The position numbers and the translations under genes were made by a program. Of a stretch of DNA of 64,000 nt, positions 45,145-57,030 are shown in pieces (within the stretch, counting starts at the first letter, position 1; every line of letters starts with the position of its first letter). Source of the stretch: Posidonia oceanica (Eukaryota > Streptophyta > Magnoliopsida > Alismatales > Posidoniaceae). The notes under the pieces were generated by a model, which saw only the letters and a program-made list of their open reading frames with translations, was not told the DNA's origin and made no database searches. Location: assembly GCA_037176725.1 (NCBI GenBank), contig JAZBRS010000026.1, positions 147,819,501 through 147,883,500 on the forward strand. The letters are read 5' to 3'.

Positions 45145-45825
45145 GAAGGGGTGATAAGTTGACGGACCTATCGCCAGATAGTTAGGGAGTATCGGCCCTC
45201 TGAAGAGTTGACGGACTCGTCACCGGATAGTTAGGGCTATCAGCCCACTGAGGAGTTAACGGACTCTTCGCCGGATAGTTAGGGCTATCAGCCCGATGAG
45301 GAGTTAACGGACTCATCACCGGATAGTTAGGGCTATCAGCCCAATGAGGAGTTAACGGACTCATCACCGGATAGTTAGGACTATCAGCCCGATGAGGGTG
45401 GAAAGGGGGCGGGGATACCGAACCAGAAGGTGCGGCAGAGGTCCACAGATGCTCCCGCGATAGTTGGAGATGTCAGCCCAATGCAGACGGAAATGGGATA
45501 CCATGGGACAGCAAAAAAGATGCCCCTGGTATCAGGATGATACCAGGGGACAGCCGAAGCGCCCCTGGCACCGAAATGCAAGGTGGATGATTGAATGGAG
45601 GAATGGATGCGAGGTGATAGGTTGACGGACCTATCACCGAGCAGTTAGGGCTACCAGCCCGAGGAGATGAGGGGGACGATACCATGGGGCAGCAAAAACG
45701 ATGCCCCTGGTATCAGGGTGATACCAGGGGACAGTCGAAGCGCCCCTGGCACCGAAATGCGAGGATGGATAGATGAATGGATGATAGGTTGACCAACCTA
45801 TCGCCGGGCACTTAGGGATGCCAGC
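45145..45825 (-). repeat. E3 hairpin cluster B with two long inverted repeats
   Basis: Double-hairpin units start near 45152, 45202, 45250, 45298, 45344, 45617 and 45782. Hairpin 1 arms vary together (GATAGGT/ACCTATC; GAGGAGT with ACTCTTC or ACTCATC). Hairpin 2 keeps loop TTAGGG with stems GATAG/CTATC, GCAG/CTAC and GGCA/TGCC. Between units lie perfect 12-bp inverted repeats CCCCTGGTATCA/TGATACCAGGGG at 45523-45549 and 45704-45730, as in E5. Confidence 0.82.
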
Positions 45826-47240
45826 CTGGATGCAAGGAAATGAGGAATGCAAAAGAATATAGAGAAAACAGGAAACCCCTCGTGGTGGGTGTGCAATGGT
45901 CTCAGCGCGGGCATGCTTCATGACATCACGAGGTGACAAACGAGGGACATGCCGGTCATCATGGACCTACCCAACTCGGTGGGCGGCAAAACTTTGAAAA
46001 ACGCAAAGCCTCTGAGCAAGGTCAGGCAAAAAGTGCTCATCCTTGGCTCTGGTTTTCGAAAATAGGGAGAAGGGAAGAAGATAACAATATATTACAACAT
46101 GCATGTTTTGGTGGCTTTGGACTCAAAAGCAGCTACTAAGAAGGTGCTTCTGCATTTTCTAACTCAGGAGACTCAATCCTCGTGTAACGCCATACCGAGT
46201 TGTGGTTGGTGGCTCTCATTCTCACTCTTGGCTCAGGATGAGGCCTCAGCTTCGCAGAGTATAGCCTTTGCCTGCATGCGGGTAGCAGAAGCGTTGGATG
46301 CAGCTTCACAGCCTCCGTCTTAATTCCTGGGGAACCGACTACTGCTTTTGACGTTCACAGAATGATATTTCTTTTCCCCTCTTGAGTGACTGGAGTTGCA
46401 TCTAGCCTGCCAGGGAAGTAAGTGTTGTCTGCACAGGGGATTGGAGTGTGCCGCTGCGCTCGGAGGGTGGGGCTAGGTCCTCCCGATTAAGTGTCCCGTG
46501 CATTTGCTGGTGTGGCGCTTGAAGTTGATAACTGAGGGGGCTTCGATACTCATCCGAGTCACTCCTCTCTTGAGCGCCTTCTTTCTTCAACTTCTGTCTT
46601 CATTTTTCTTTTATGCTCAGCATGCATATCATGTTATTATATTCTTTTGTTCACATGATCTCTATTCTTTTGGATATGCATGACTTCGCTCTCATGGGGC
46701 AGCAGTCCCTGGTGAGGCATTAGGAGTTCGGCTGATTGGTGTACACCTTCAGCCTCTGCAATGTGTACAGGTAGCCTCTGGCTATGCTCTGCTCTGCTTC
46801 GATCCTCTCCATGTCTGGTGGACTCTCTTGATAGGGTGGATCTCGCTTCTGGGAGTTCTGAAACTCAGCGAGATGCTCTAATTCTGCTCTCAGTCTCACT
46901 CTGTGGCCACATGCAAGAGATGGCGCTGCTCGGGTGAGACCTACCTGAGATTGTCACTGCTTGACACCCTCTAGGCACTGGTTGTTTGTCCGTAGCCAGG
47001 TTTCTGATTATACAAATGTTTATGAGTTTTGTATTTTTAGAAGGGGAGAGGACAAACATGTTTTTAGGTTTTTGCGTTGGTTTTGTATTTTTATGGTTTT
47101 TGGTTTAAGAAAACATAAAAAGGGAAAACCAGTAGGAAGGCGAGAAAATATTTTTGCGTTTTTTGATTTTCTTGATTTTTTTTTAGTGCTTTTGTCTTTT
47201 ACATGATGCAAGAAATGACATGTATGTGTAGAAGAATGTG
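45826..47240 (-). other. Non-coding block shared by E1 and E3
   Basis: Counterpart of E1 14791-16215. It has the same order of segments and the same small open stretch (46402-46590, minus; KKEGAQERSDSDE against KKEGAHERSDSDE in E1), stopped earlier here. No known domain. Confidence 0.6.
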
Positions 47241-47246
47241 CAGGGT

Positions 47247-47445
47247 GATAGGTTGACGGACCTATCGCCGAATAGTTAGGGATATCAGCCCAGGGGTGAT
47301 AGGTTAACAGACCTATCACCGAGCAGTTAGGGTTGCCAGCCCGGGAGTGATAGATTAACGGACCTATCGTCGAGCAGTTAGGGGTGCCAGCCCGGGAGTG
47401 ATAGGTTAACAGACCTATCGCTGAGCAGTTAGGGTTGCCAGCCCG
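47247..47445 (-). repeat. E3 hairpin cluster A (four double-hairpin units)
   Basis: Units start near 47247, 47298, 47349 and 47400. Hairpin 1 arms are mostly GATAGGT/ACCTATC with loops TGACGG, TAACGG or TAACAG. Hairpin 2 is GAGCAG-TTAGGG-type, paired with TGCC. The location downstream of gag is the same as in E1. Confidence 0.83.
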
Positions 47446-47604
47446 ATGAGAGAATGAATGCAAGAAGCAGAAAGGGATGCATGTTTTTAATGGGTTTTGT
47501 TGATTTTATGCTTTTTATGATTTTCAGGCAAGGCGAGAAAACACAAAAACAAAACAAAATGAAAAGTAAAGACAATGCAGGAATCAAAAGAGAGGTAAGA
47601 AGGA

Positions 47605-47614
47605 CTTACCTGTC
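47605..47614 (-). promoter_or_regulatory. Candidate 5' splice site after E3 gag
   Basis: The minus strand reads GCTGACAG followed by GTAAGTCCTTC, at the place of the E1 donor (16581-16590). Conservation between two diverged elements supports use; splicing is inferred. Confidence 0.45.
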
Positions 47615-47894
47615 AGCAACCTCAGGAGGGAGGCGCTGGGTTCGCTCCTATGCTGCTGATGCTGTCGGTGAGGTCCACTATTGGCAGTGCGGGGAGCACC
47701 GGGGCTACTGGCGACAGTGCAGGGAGCACTGGAGCTGCAAGAGTTGGAAGAGGAACTACTTAGATGACACTGCACCTGGGCTTGATATCGATGCTGCCGT
47801 TGCATCTCCGAGTGTCCCTTGGATGAGATAGGAAGGACAGGAAAAGGGGATTGCGCTGATGGGATCAAAAGGATCCACCGGGGCAGAGCAGGAC

Positions 47895-50059
47895 TTAGAA
47901 AAGTCTGGTATAGACCCCCGAGGTTTCGGCAGCTGCGAAGCCTGCAGGCTCGGAAGAGGAAGGGTCGGCTACACTAGGGTGTGCAAGTGCAAGTGCAGGT
48001 GTATGTGTATGTGCTGGCTCCTGCTCACCAATGCTGATGATCCTACGGTCGATTAGGCATTGAACGGCATCCCGGAGAGTGAGGCAGTTGTCCGTCGAGT
48101 GCCCGGTGGCCCGATGGAAACTGCAGAACTGATCCGTATCATGCCACCATGGAGGGGGGGTTTGGTGACGGACGGACAGCCGGGAGTCTCAGGAGCGACT
48201 CAACTTGAGTGAAGATGACGCTCAGTGGTTCGGGGAGAGGCGTGTAATCACACTCAGCCTGACAAGGTCATCTTTGCCCTGGATGGAGTCCTTGCTGAGT
48301 AGGTGCGACGTGATGCACAGGCTCGACGGTGGCAGTGTGCTCAATGGGTGCATAATTAGGTGCGTAATCTAGCGGAAAAGGGTCTAGTTGACTCTCTACA
48401 TAGGCAAGCTCTTCGGGATCGGTGCATGCTTCGGTGAGCTGTTTGGAGCAGTCAGGAGTGGAGTTGTTGTTGTTGCTGCTGCGGTGATTGCTGGAGGTGT
48501 TGGCCTGCCTAGCTAATGCAGAATGTGCGGGGAAATGCCCACTTCGCAGCGAGCTTTCCACACGGACGCCAGCCCTAACCAATGATGCGAAGCTAGTGTT
48601 GTGCTGAATGCAAAGTAGAGTCCCAGTCGCTGGTTGCACTCCTTGATGATCATCTCGATAGAATCCTCCTCGGAGGGTCTATCTTTGACCTGGACGGCTA
48701 AGGAGTGCCAGCGACCGACATACTCCCTGAATGGCTCTTCAGGCCTCTATCGGATGGCGACAAGATCCTCCCTCTTGGGGATCAAGTCGAGGTTGAAAGC
48801 ATACTACTCAAGAAAGGCCTGAGAAAGATCAGTCCAAGTCTGAACTGTAGCCATGTCATGGGAAGTGAACCACTTGAGCGTGGGGCCGGTTAAACTCTTC
48901 TGAAACAGGCGGATAAGGAGCCTTTCATCAGCCTGAAGTTGAGGAAGGTCCCTGCAGTACATTTTTAGATGCGAAATTGGACAGCCTTTACCATTGTATT
49001 TATCGAAGACCAGGATGCGGAACTTCGAAGGGAGTGCGGCCTCAGGAAAGAGACAAAGGTCGCGAAACTGGTAAGACTGGTGATCCTTGCTCTGCACTAG
49101 ACGTAGTGCTTTCTCCAGAACGTCCATCTTGTCATTGATGGGGTATGGATTGGCCGCCACAAGAGGTGAGGCAGCAGGGCAGGGACCACATACACCGTCT
49201 GGGTCGCACCGAGGTGCTCCTCCGGATCCACCATCGCATTGCCTGGTGGCGCGACGTGATGGCCAGCGTATCCGTGCAGTGGTGCTGTGTAGGCAGGAAA
49301 GTATGCTGGGTTATGAACCTGATGCAAGGGAGATGGGTAGATAATATGCTATGCGGTGCGTGGTGCAGAGTGCTGGGGCAACAGTTGCTGCGTAGGCACG
49401 ATACCGAGCAACGAGCTAGTGGGGTACTGTGCTCCAACCAGCCTAAAGGACTGATCACCATGAAATGGAGTTGCATGCAGTGCTGTGTGTTGTGCAGAAG
49501 CAGGAGACAAAAGCCGCGCCCCCATCACCAAAGTAGTGTGTAGCTAGGGCGTTGGTCTGGGTGGGAGTGCAGTGTGTGCAGAAGCAGGCCGTAGAGGAAT
49601 CTCGGGAGCAACAGGAACACAAGAGGGGCGAACTGATAGAGCCATACCCTGCAGTGTGTGGGCAAGCTCCATCAGATGCCAATACCGCACTTCAGGGGAC
49701 CCGTGAGTGGAAACACTGAATTGCAGGACCAGTCGGGAGGCAGACTCAAGAGGTCGAGAACCTAGGGTAAGGGTCACTACAGCAGAAGGGATGTCGGGAG
49801 CGACATAACCCTGGGACAGAGGGGTCAGAGGTGCCTCCAGAACACAAGGGGCGGTCATCGAGACAGACTCGACGACTGGATCCGGCGGGGTGCATGTCTG
49901 CCAATGGCCCGCAGCAAATTGGAGTGCCCCAGACACCTGAGGGTGGAATCTTGGTGTCACCGAGGGCACAGAGTGAGTGGAAGTGAAATCCGAAGGGACC
50001 CAAGTGGTAAACCCCTCCGAGTCAACAGTAAAGCGGAGTTCACCGACAGACTAGGCCAT
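47895..50059 (-). pseudogene. gag: E3 gag (heavily broken)
   Basis: ATG at 50057-50059 gives M-A-stop: the third codon is TAG (50051-50053) where E1 has CAG. Gag homology continues through several frames: a Pro/Ser-rich N-terminal part (to about 49540), the capsid-type domain with YQFRDLCLFPEAALPSKF and LKWFTSHD (about 49080-48810), a stop after LSQAFLE near 48804, a frame change near 48640, and the knuckle CSFHRATGHSTDNC at 48084-48125. The homologous frame ends TAA at 47895-47897. The N-terminal half is closest to E2 gag, while E1 gag is closest to E4, the reverse of the LTR relationships. No full-length product is possible. Confidence 0.85.
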
Positions 50060-51486
50060 TGCTGACCGAGTCTAAGTGAGGGAAGGCTGCGACGAGAGAG
50101 AAAGACTCAAGACCTAAAAGGGGGCTACTGTCGGAAGCGACGAGTAGCTCAGAGACAGAGGAGGGACGCTCAGGATCTGGGCAGCGGATCCCACACCTAC
50201 CTGCAAAAAAAAGCAAAGGCGTTAGAGGTTGAATGCAATAAAGAGTTATTAGGGGTGGCATGAATGGCACACATGCAATGAATGTCCTAAAATGTGCTCT
50301 CTCACCATGCATGTCCTGAGTAGATGGCCTACTAGGACGCACTCATGGGTAATGGGTTTAAACAGACTCTAGGTCAAAAAAAAAATGGTTCCCTATCTAG
50401 ATCCTAGCCAAAGCTTAGGCAGTAACGGGGTGGTGCGTTGGTGGCCTCGACCCCGCCAAAAGCGTGGGTGGTATCCTCCACTAACACCGACATGACCCCT
50501 GGACAAGGGGGGACAGACCGACTGACTTGCGCCATGCCAAAGCAGTGGAACAAGAGGCCGAGACCGTCATTCGCAGACTATGGGTGGACTCAGAAGAGAG
50601 GATGCATGCTTTCTAGAATGAATCAAACATGCAAAATGCTTTAAAGTCTTTTACTTGCGTTTTATTAGCCAAAAGGGAAAATTACAAGTTTTTTGGCTCT
50701 AGTTGTGCTTAGTTGTTAATGCTTAGCTTTATTGTAGCTTTTAGATTAAGCAAAGGGGAGCAAGCATGTTTCTACTATCCTAGGCATGGCATATGCAAAG
50801 GGGAAAGAAACAGGAAGTTATGGCATGGAATCAATCACACAATAGAGCAAAAGGCATGCGCATGGCATGTGCAAGTGTTTGTGGACACGATAGTGAAAAG
50901 AAAAACACTTATCACATCAAAATGCAAGTATGCAAGGCATGTGCATGTGTAGTGGCATAGCAAGCGTGTAAAAGAAGCATTTATCACTCAAGAAGCATGT
51001 ATTGTTGGCAAACAAGTATGTAGACATACATTATGCGAGAAATAAAGTCGTAGTAAGCCAACAGGTAAGGAAAGTAAAGACAGGTAAGCATTAAAACAAA
51101 TAAAGAACAGAGCAAAGGATAAAGCAAGTAAACAAGCAAGAGAGCCAAAGCAGAGCAAATAACAGAGCATGCCAAGGCGAAGTAGGCGAGGGAGTGCAAC
51201 ACCCAAGCAGAGTTGCTATAAGGCGACTCACTAGGAGTTGGCATAGAAGAGCAAACAAACAGGCGAAAGAAGGCAAAGGCACAAGGCAGCAAAAACAAGC
51301 GAGCGAAAGTCGGAGTCTAGTATCCCCAGCAGAGTCGCCACTGTCGACTTCGCTAGGCAAAGCAGACAGGCAGGCAAGCAAGCAAAAGCAAGGCAAAGGG
51401 CATAAGGCAAACAAAGACACAAAGGCAAACAAAGATGCGAAACGCGAGCGAATGAAAAGCTAAAAGCGAAAGCCGGAGTACAGCCT
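50060..51486 (-). other. E3 leader with candidate 3' splice site and duplicated primer-binding sites
   Basis: Non-coding. On the minus strand a T-run ends TTTTTTTTGCAG followed by GTAGGTGTGG (acceptor at about 50201). Close to the LTR the leader is tandemly repeated: extra primer-binding-site-like copies lie at 51324-51341 (CCCCAGCAGAGTCGCCAC on plus) and, degenerate, at 51202-51219. Confidence 0.65.
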
Positions 51487-51504
51487 CCCCAGTGGAGTCA
51501 CCAC
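51487..51504 (-). other. E3 primer-binding site next to the LTR
   Basis: The minus strand reads GTGGTGACTCCACTGGGG directly after the LTR end, with two changes from the E2 form. The internal copy at 51324-51341 is closer to the family form than this one. Confidence 0.82.
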
Positions 51505-54500
51505 TGTAGTAATCCCAGTGTTCAGATTGTCCATGCACACTGCCAAAGCTCGCGTGCACCGATCAAAATCAGGTTCACTATTAGCGGCTGTGTCCGAGAA
51601 GGAAGACTTAACTCGAAAACACTTAAAAAGGGGAAAAAGGAAAGAGAAAAAAGAAGATAAGACAAATCAAAGTCACCACCCTGTCTATTAAGTCGGGAGA
51701 CAAGGAAAATCGAGGAAATGCGTGAATAAACACGCAAAACCAAGAAAAAGATGCAATGTGATGCAATGCAAAAGAAATGAGATGCAAATGATGTGACTCA
51801 TGCCTAGGATAAGGGCAATATGGTCATTATGGGCCAAGAGAAAGGGCAAGGACTCCTGTTACGTGCGGGGAAGGTGTTAGGCAACCCCGACACGCCCGAG
51901 AATCGATCTTTCTAGGCTTACGCTCGCATACGCAGGAAAATGCATACTTTGAATGCCTAAGTGCCATGAATGCCTAATTAGATGCTCAAAGGTGTGCTCT
52001 AAGTGATGAAATGCGTGCAAGGAATTAAACGTGCAATCTACGTGCTCAGCAGTGCTATCTGTGTTCCGAACCGGGCGAACCCTGGTCCGCGAGAACTCCA
52101 GGCAGTAAGCATCACTGCCCTAAATGCAAATGCAGGTGATAAAACAAAACAGCGGTAAAACCAGGCAATGCAGGTGACATGCAAGGGAAAACAACGTCAA
52201 ACACGCAAAACGGTGCGAGAAACGAAGGTCGGTACGTAAAACGGTGCAAGAAACAAAGCAGGCATGCAAAATGGTGCAAGAAAGAAAGCAGGCACGTAAA
52301 ATGGTGCAAGAAACAAAGTGGGCACGCAAAATGGTGCCAAAAGTAAAGCGGGCACGCAAAACGGTGCAGGAAACAAAACATCGTAAAACCATGCAATGCA
52401 GATGTAAAAACGTGTAAAGGGGGAGAGTAAAACAAGTAAGGAGAGGCAAGCGGTGTAAGTGTGAAAACAAACACTGCTTAAGGACCACGCAATGCAGGTG
52501 TGAAGACCTACAATGGGGAAAGGAAGCAAGTAGAGGGATCACCACTATCCTGTGACTGTTTCCCACCAAAGTTCCACGATGTGTCTCGCACGCTACCAAA
52601 AGCTCGCGGTGCAATCGGATCGTGGAAAAGGGGGAAGAAGGTCGCAATCAGTTAGTCAATCCAAGGAGAACTCAACCCAAAACACTAAGAGTACGCGAAA
52701 AGAGGGAGTAGAGTGGATAGGCAAGAAGAGGAAGTCCTAATCTACATGCTCGGAAAACACGGTGTAAAAACAATGCATGCAATGCGAATGGTGTGCAGAC
52801 AAAGTGCTGTGCAGGAGTTCAGAAAGACTTACCTTGGAGATCTGAGGCCTGATCTGAGGCAAACTTGGTCAGCATAGGAGTTCGCTCCACCAGGGAGGTC
52901 TAGGTAGCTTGGTTGCGAAGATCCGGCGGTCAGATCGGAAGATATCCAGGCTTCAAGGCAGAAGGCCCAAGGGCCAAGGGAGAAGAAGGGATCTAGGTGT
53001 AAAAGGGGTCGTAGGGGTGTGCAGAACAAGTCCTCCCACATACATGGGAGCTAAAAGTGCTTAAAAGTGTGCAAAAATGCTAAGTGCAGTGATACATGGG
53101 TGCAATGCATGCAAAAATGCAAGAAAAGGACCTAAATGTGATGATTTTGAAAAGTTAAGGACATGTATGCAATGATTTTAAAAAGTTGAGGGCCTAAATG
53201 CAATGATTTTGAAAAATTAGGGACCTGGATGCAAAGAAATGCAAAACCAGGGACCCAAATGCAAAGTTTTTGAAAACCTAGGGACCTAAATGCAATGTTT
53301 TTGAAAACCTGAGGGCCTAAATGCAATGATTTTGAAAAGTTGAGGGTCTGGATGCAAATAAAATAAAATGCAAGGTCTGAAATGCAATGCAATATGGAAA
53401 AATGCAAATAAATGAATGCAGTGCATGCATACAGTGGACTAAAGTGCAATTTAAAAACATGTAGGGGCCAAAATGCAATTTAATATGGAAAAATATAAGC
53501 TAAATGAATGCTGTGAATTATGCAGAGGACTAACATGTAATTTGAAAACGTGCAGGGGCTAAAATGCAATTTAATATGGTAAAGATGCAAATAAATGATT
53601 TTTTCTAACATGCTGAGTACTAAAATGCAATAATAAAATAAAACGGGATAAAAGTGCAATGCAATATGGTAAAATACGAAATTAAATGAATTTAAGAACT
53701 GAACAGAGGACTGATTTGCAAATAAAATAAGCAGGACTTAAAAGCAATGTAATAAGATAAAAACAGGTATTTAAATGACATTTATCAACTGGAGGACTTC
53801 GATGCAAAATAAAATAACTATTGGACTGGAAACTAAGAAACAGAAAAGTATTTTGAACTACAGCAGCATCAACATGCAAATAAAATAAATGACTGGGCTA
53901 AAACTAAAGAAAACTTAAAAGATGTGAACCGCAGAGGACCAACATGTAATAAAAATAACTGGCAGGGCTAAAAATAAAAGAAAATATAAAGCATTGAACT
54001 ACAGCAGGACTGATATGTAAATAAAAGAAATTACATATTTTTTATGTAATTTTATATGGTTTTTATTCAAAATTAAATGAAACTTAAACTGTGGCTAGAC
54101 TGGAAAGCAAATAAGCAAAACTAAAAGCGAAAAATGCAATGTGGTGGTAAACTATGTAAGATAAGAAAAAATAAAACGAAAGATAATGAATGCGATTAAA
54201 AAACTAATCGCTACAGTAGCATGCACCTGAGAAGTCGTCGGCGAAGCTGCTGTGCGGCAGAGAGGGGTGGAGCTACTCGGCGGGTGGCGCGGGGAGGCGT
54301 GGCGCAGTCCGGCAGAGGCACGGGGAGGCATGGTGTGGCGCTGCGGGGCGGCGTGGCGCGGCGAGCTAGCTGCTGCTCCGGCGACCGGCGTTGAGGAAGA
54401 AGGCCAACTCCAGTGAGCTTCTGGCGGCGCTACGGAGCTCGAAATCCGAAAAAAAAAATATGGGGATGGAGAGGGGAACGAGGCGGATTTAATGGTGGGC

Positions 54501-56497
54501 TTGGTTGGCCTTTTCGCGCCCCGAGGTGGTCGCAGAAAATCAGGGAAGTTGCTGCCTTTTCTCTCTCTCCTCTTCTTCTCTTCTCTGGTTTTCTTCCTCT
54601 CTCTCTCTAGCTTCTGGGTTCAGGAAGGGGTCGTGGTGGAGGTCTGGAGCGTGGAGGGAAGGTCTGGTATGGTGGGAGTGGGCTGTGTGGGAGTTGGTCT
54701 GTAGGTGTTGTGGTTTTGCTGTGAAAAGGAAGGTGGAGGTTTGGTTGGTTGTTTGGGTGTAGTTGGCTGTGGTGGGTTTTGGAGGTTGTGGTCTAGGCCG
54801 CTGGAAGAGGAGGGTTGTGGTCTGTGTGGGTGGTTGGTGTTTCTTGGGAGAGAGGGAGAGTGGTGAAGAGGGGTTGGCTATGGGTCTTTTTTGGCCGGCA
54901 AGAGAGAGTGGAGGAGGAGGAAGGTCTGTTGGCTTTTATGGGAGGGGAGAGAAGGAGAGGAGGTGATGGAGGGAGAAGGAGTTTGAATTATGAGGGGGAG
55001 TTTTTGAGTTTTGAGAAAACGGGGGAAGAAGAAGAGGGAGAAGTTGTTTGCTGTAGGAGGAAAGGAAGAAGAAGAGGAGGAAGGGAGAAGAGAAGAGGAG
55101 GAAGGAGAGGTCATGGGCCGTGGGCTTGTGGGCTGGATTAGAAAAGAAAAGAAAGAAAAAAAAGAAAATGGGGAGGAAGAAGAGGAAAGGGAAATTGGGA
55201 GGAAGAGAAAGAAAGTTTGAAAATAAAAAGGGGGTTTGGAAATGGTTTTAGAGTAGTTGTTTTTAAGTTAAGATTTTTAATTAGGTTTTAAAGGATTGTT
55301 CTTTAATTAGTTAATTTTTTAAATTAGGGTTAAGAGGGGTTTTAGTTTTGATTAAGTTTTTATGATTTTTCTTAAGTTTTCTTTAAACTGTTTTTTAAGT
55401 TTGTTTTAAATGTTTGTTAAGTTTTTTTAAAATTATTTTTAAGTTAAGTTTTTCTTGTTCAGTTTTCCCTCTTTTTTCTTTTTAGTCAAGCCTTTTAAAT
55501 TGTTTTAAGTTTGTGTTTTTTAATTGCTTCTTTAGATTTGTTAATTGATTTTTAATTACTTATCCTAGGTTTTTTAATTGTTTCTTCTTTCTTGGGATTC
55601 GCTCTTGATTGTTATTATTTTTTAAAAGGGTTTTTTTTTTTGTTTGTTTTGATTATATTTTTCTTTTGTTTGTTTTTTACATTTTTGGATTGCTTCCTAG
55701 TTTTTAATTGCTTTTTAGCTGGATTTTTCTTTTAATAGTTTGTCCAAGTTTTTTAATTACTTCTTAAGGTTTTGACTTGTTTCTCCTTTGTTTTCCTTTT
55801 TTAATTAGGGTTTTAAAAGTTTAATGTGGAAGAAAGGAAAAGGAGAGGAAGAAGAAAAGAAAGAACGGGAGAAAGAAAGAAAGAAAGAGAGGGGAGGAAA
55901 GAAATTAAAGATTAGAAAATCATGGGATAAAATAAAAATGAAATAAAAATACATATAAAATACAGGAAGGAAAGAAGCATAAGGTGGGAGGAGCAGAAAT
56001 GAGGTGGGCCCACTAGAGAGCAAGAAAAGAAGGAGAATAAGAGAGAGGATAGAGAGGAGAGAGAAAAGAATAATTTGGAGAGAGAAAAGGATAATTTGGA
56101 GAGATGAGGAGGATAAAGGCTTGGATTTGGAGTGGGATTGGGTGAGTGTGTGACCTAGAGTTTCTAGTGTTTGACCTAGGGTTTGGAGTGGGATTTTGGA
56201 TGGGTTTTGGGGTCTAGAAAAAGGGGGGTTTTACCTAGGTTTTCTAGGGTTTTTGGGGGTGGTTTTGGTGGGAGATTCTAAGGGTTTCTTGGAAGATTTT
56301 CTAGGTTGGAAAGGATGGATTTTCCTAGGGTTTTTGGGTGGTTTTTGGGTTAGAAAAATGGGTGTAGTTCTAGGTTTGGTTTTGGAGTTTTGGTTTGAAA
56401 AAAAGAGTGTGATTTTGGGTTTGGGTTAAGGTTTGGTCCAGAAGCCATCAGAGTGGGAGATTCCACCTATTCAGCCTGTCAAAATGGGGTGTCTACA
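51505..56497 (-). repeat. E3 5' LTR (4993 bp)
   Basis: Plus-strand start TGTAGTAATCCC and end GGGTGTCTACA, canonical at both ends. Same internal order as the 3' LTR, plus about 30 bp near 53540. The GC-rich part (54230-54380) differs from the 3' LTR more than the rest does. Confidence 0.92.
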
Positions 56498-56502
56498 CTA
56501 GG

Positions 56503-57030
56503 CATCTGTGCAGTTGCTTGTTTGTTTAGCTCTTTTGAATCATGCTGTATCCTTTTGGCCTACTAGAGGCGTGTAACCAGAGATTCACTTAATACAAAGA
56601 CGTTTTGCGTCATTTGTTTGTGTTGCATGCCTTGCCTATTGCATATCTGTTCCTGCAGGATGTTACAGGACCCGCATCAAGCACTTCAGAGTGTTAGCCC
56701 ATGCAAGCAGCCTAGAGCAGCCCCATAAGAGATCTAGAGCAGTTTCCCCCGCAAGCACCATGCAACCCGCAGCCTCAGCAAGGAAGTTGCAGCAAAGCTC
56801 CCTGCAATTAGCATGCATGCAAGAACCTCTGCAGACCCCTGCATTACCGCAACCGCCTTTGCCCGGATCGCTCCGGGATGGTATCCCTAACTACTCGTTT
56901 GGCAAACACGTTAGTTTTGTTCGTATTTTCCTTGCTTTTTTGATACTAGGGGCGCTCCGGTTGAGCATCTTTTTAGCTGCTCTCTAGTATCGCTCCCTCC
57001 CCCTTTTTTCCTTCTCTTGCGTGACTCTGC
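56503..57030 (+). other. E2 3' untranslated region after the accessory ORF
   Basis: Aligns with E5 1-437. It holds a GTATCCCTAACTAC hairpin-2 equivalent (about 56883), GTTTG/CAAAC (about 56899-56910), and the long-looped inverted repeat GATACTAG (56942-56949)/CTAGTATC (56984-56991). No gene is supported. Confidence 0.65.

Larger units (their letters stand above)
38823..56497 (-). mobile_element. E3: non-autonomous gag-only Tat/Ogre element (complete)
   Basis: A 17,675-bp minus-strand element: 5' LTR 51505-56497, primer-binding site, leader, broken gag (47895-50059), hairpin-rich non-coding 3' region, polypurine tract (43808-43821), 3' LTR 38823-43807, target duplication CTAGG. No pol is detectable. 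The internal region matches E1 in order (gag, donor site, hairpin cluster A, shared block, hairpin cluster B, 3' region), but the LTR belongs to the E4 type. LTRs are very similar (two differences in a 240-bp stretch, 39841-40080 against 52524-52763). Confidence 0.9.
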
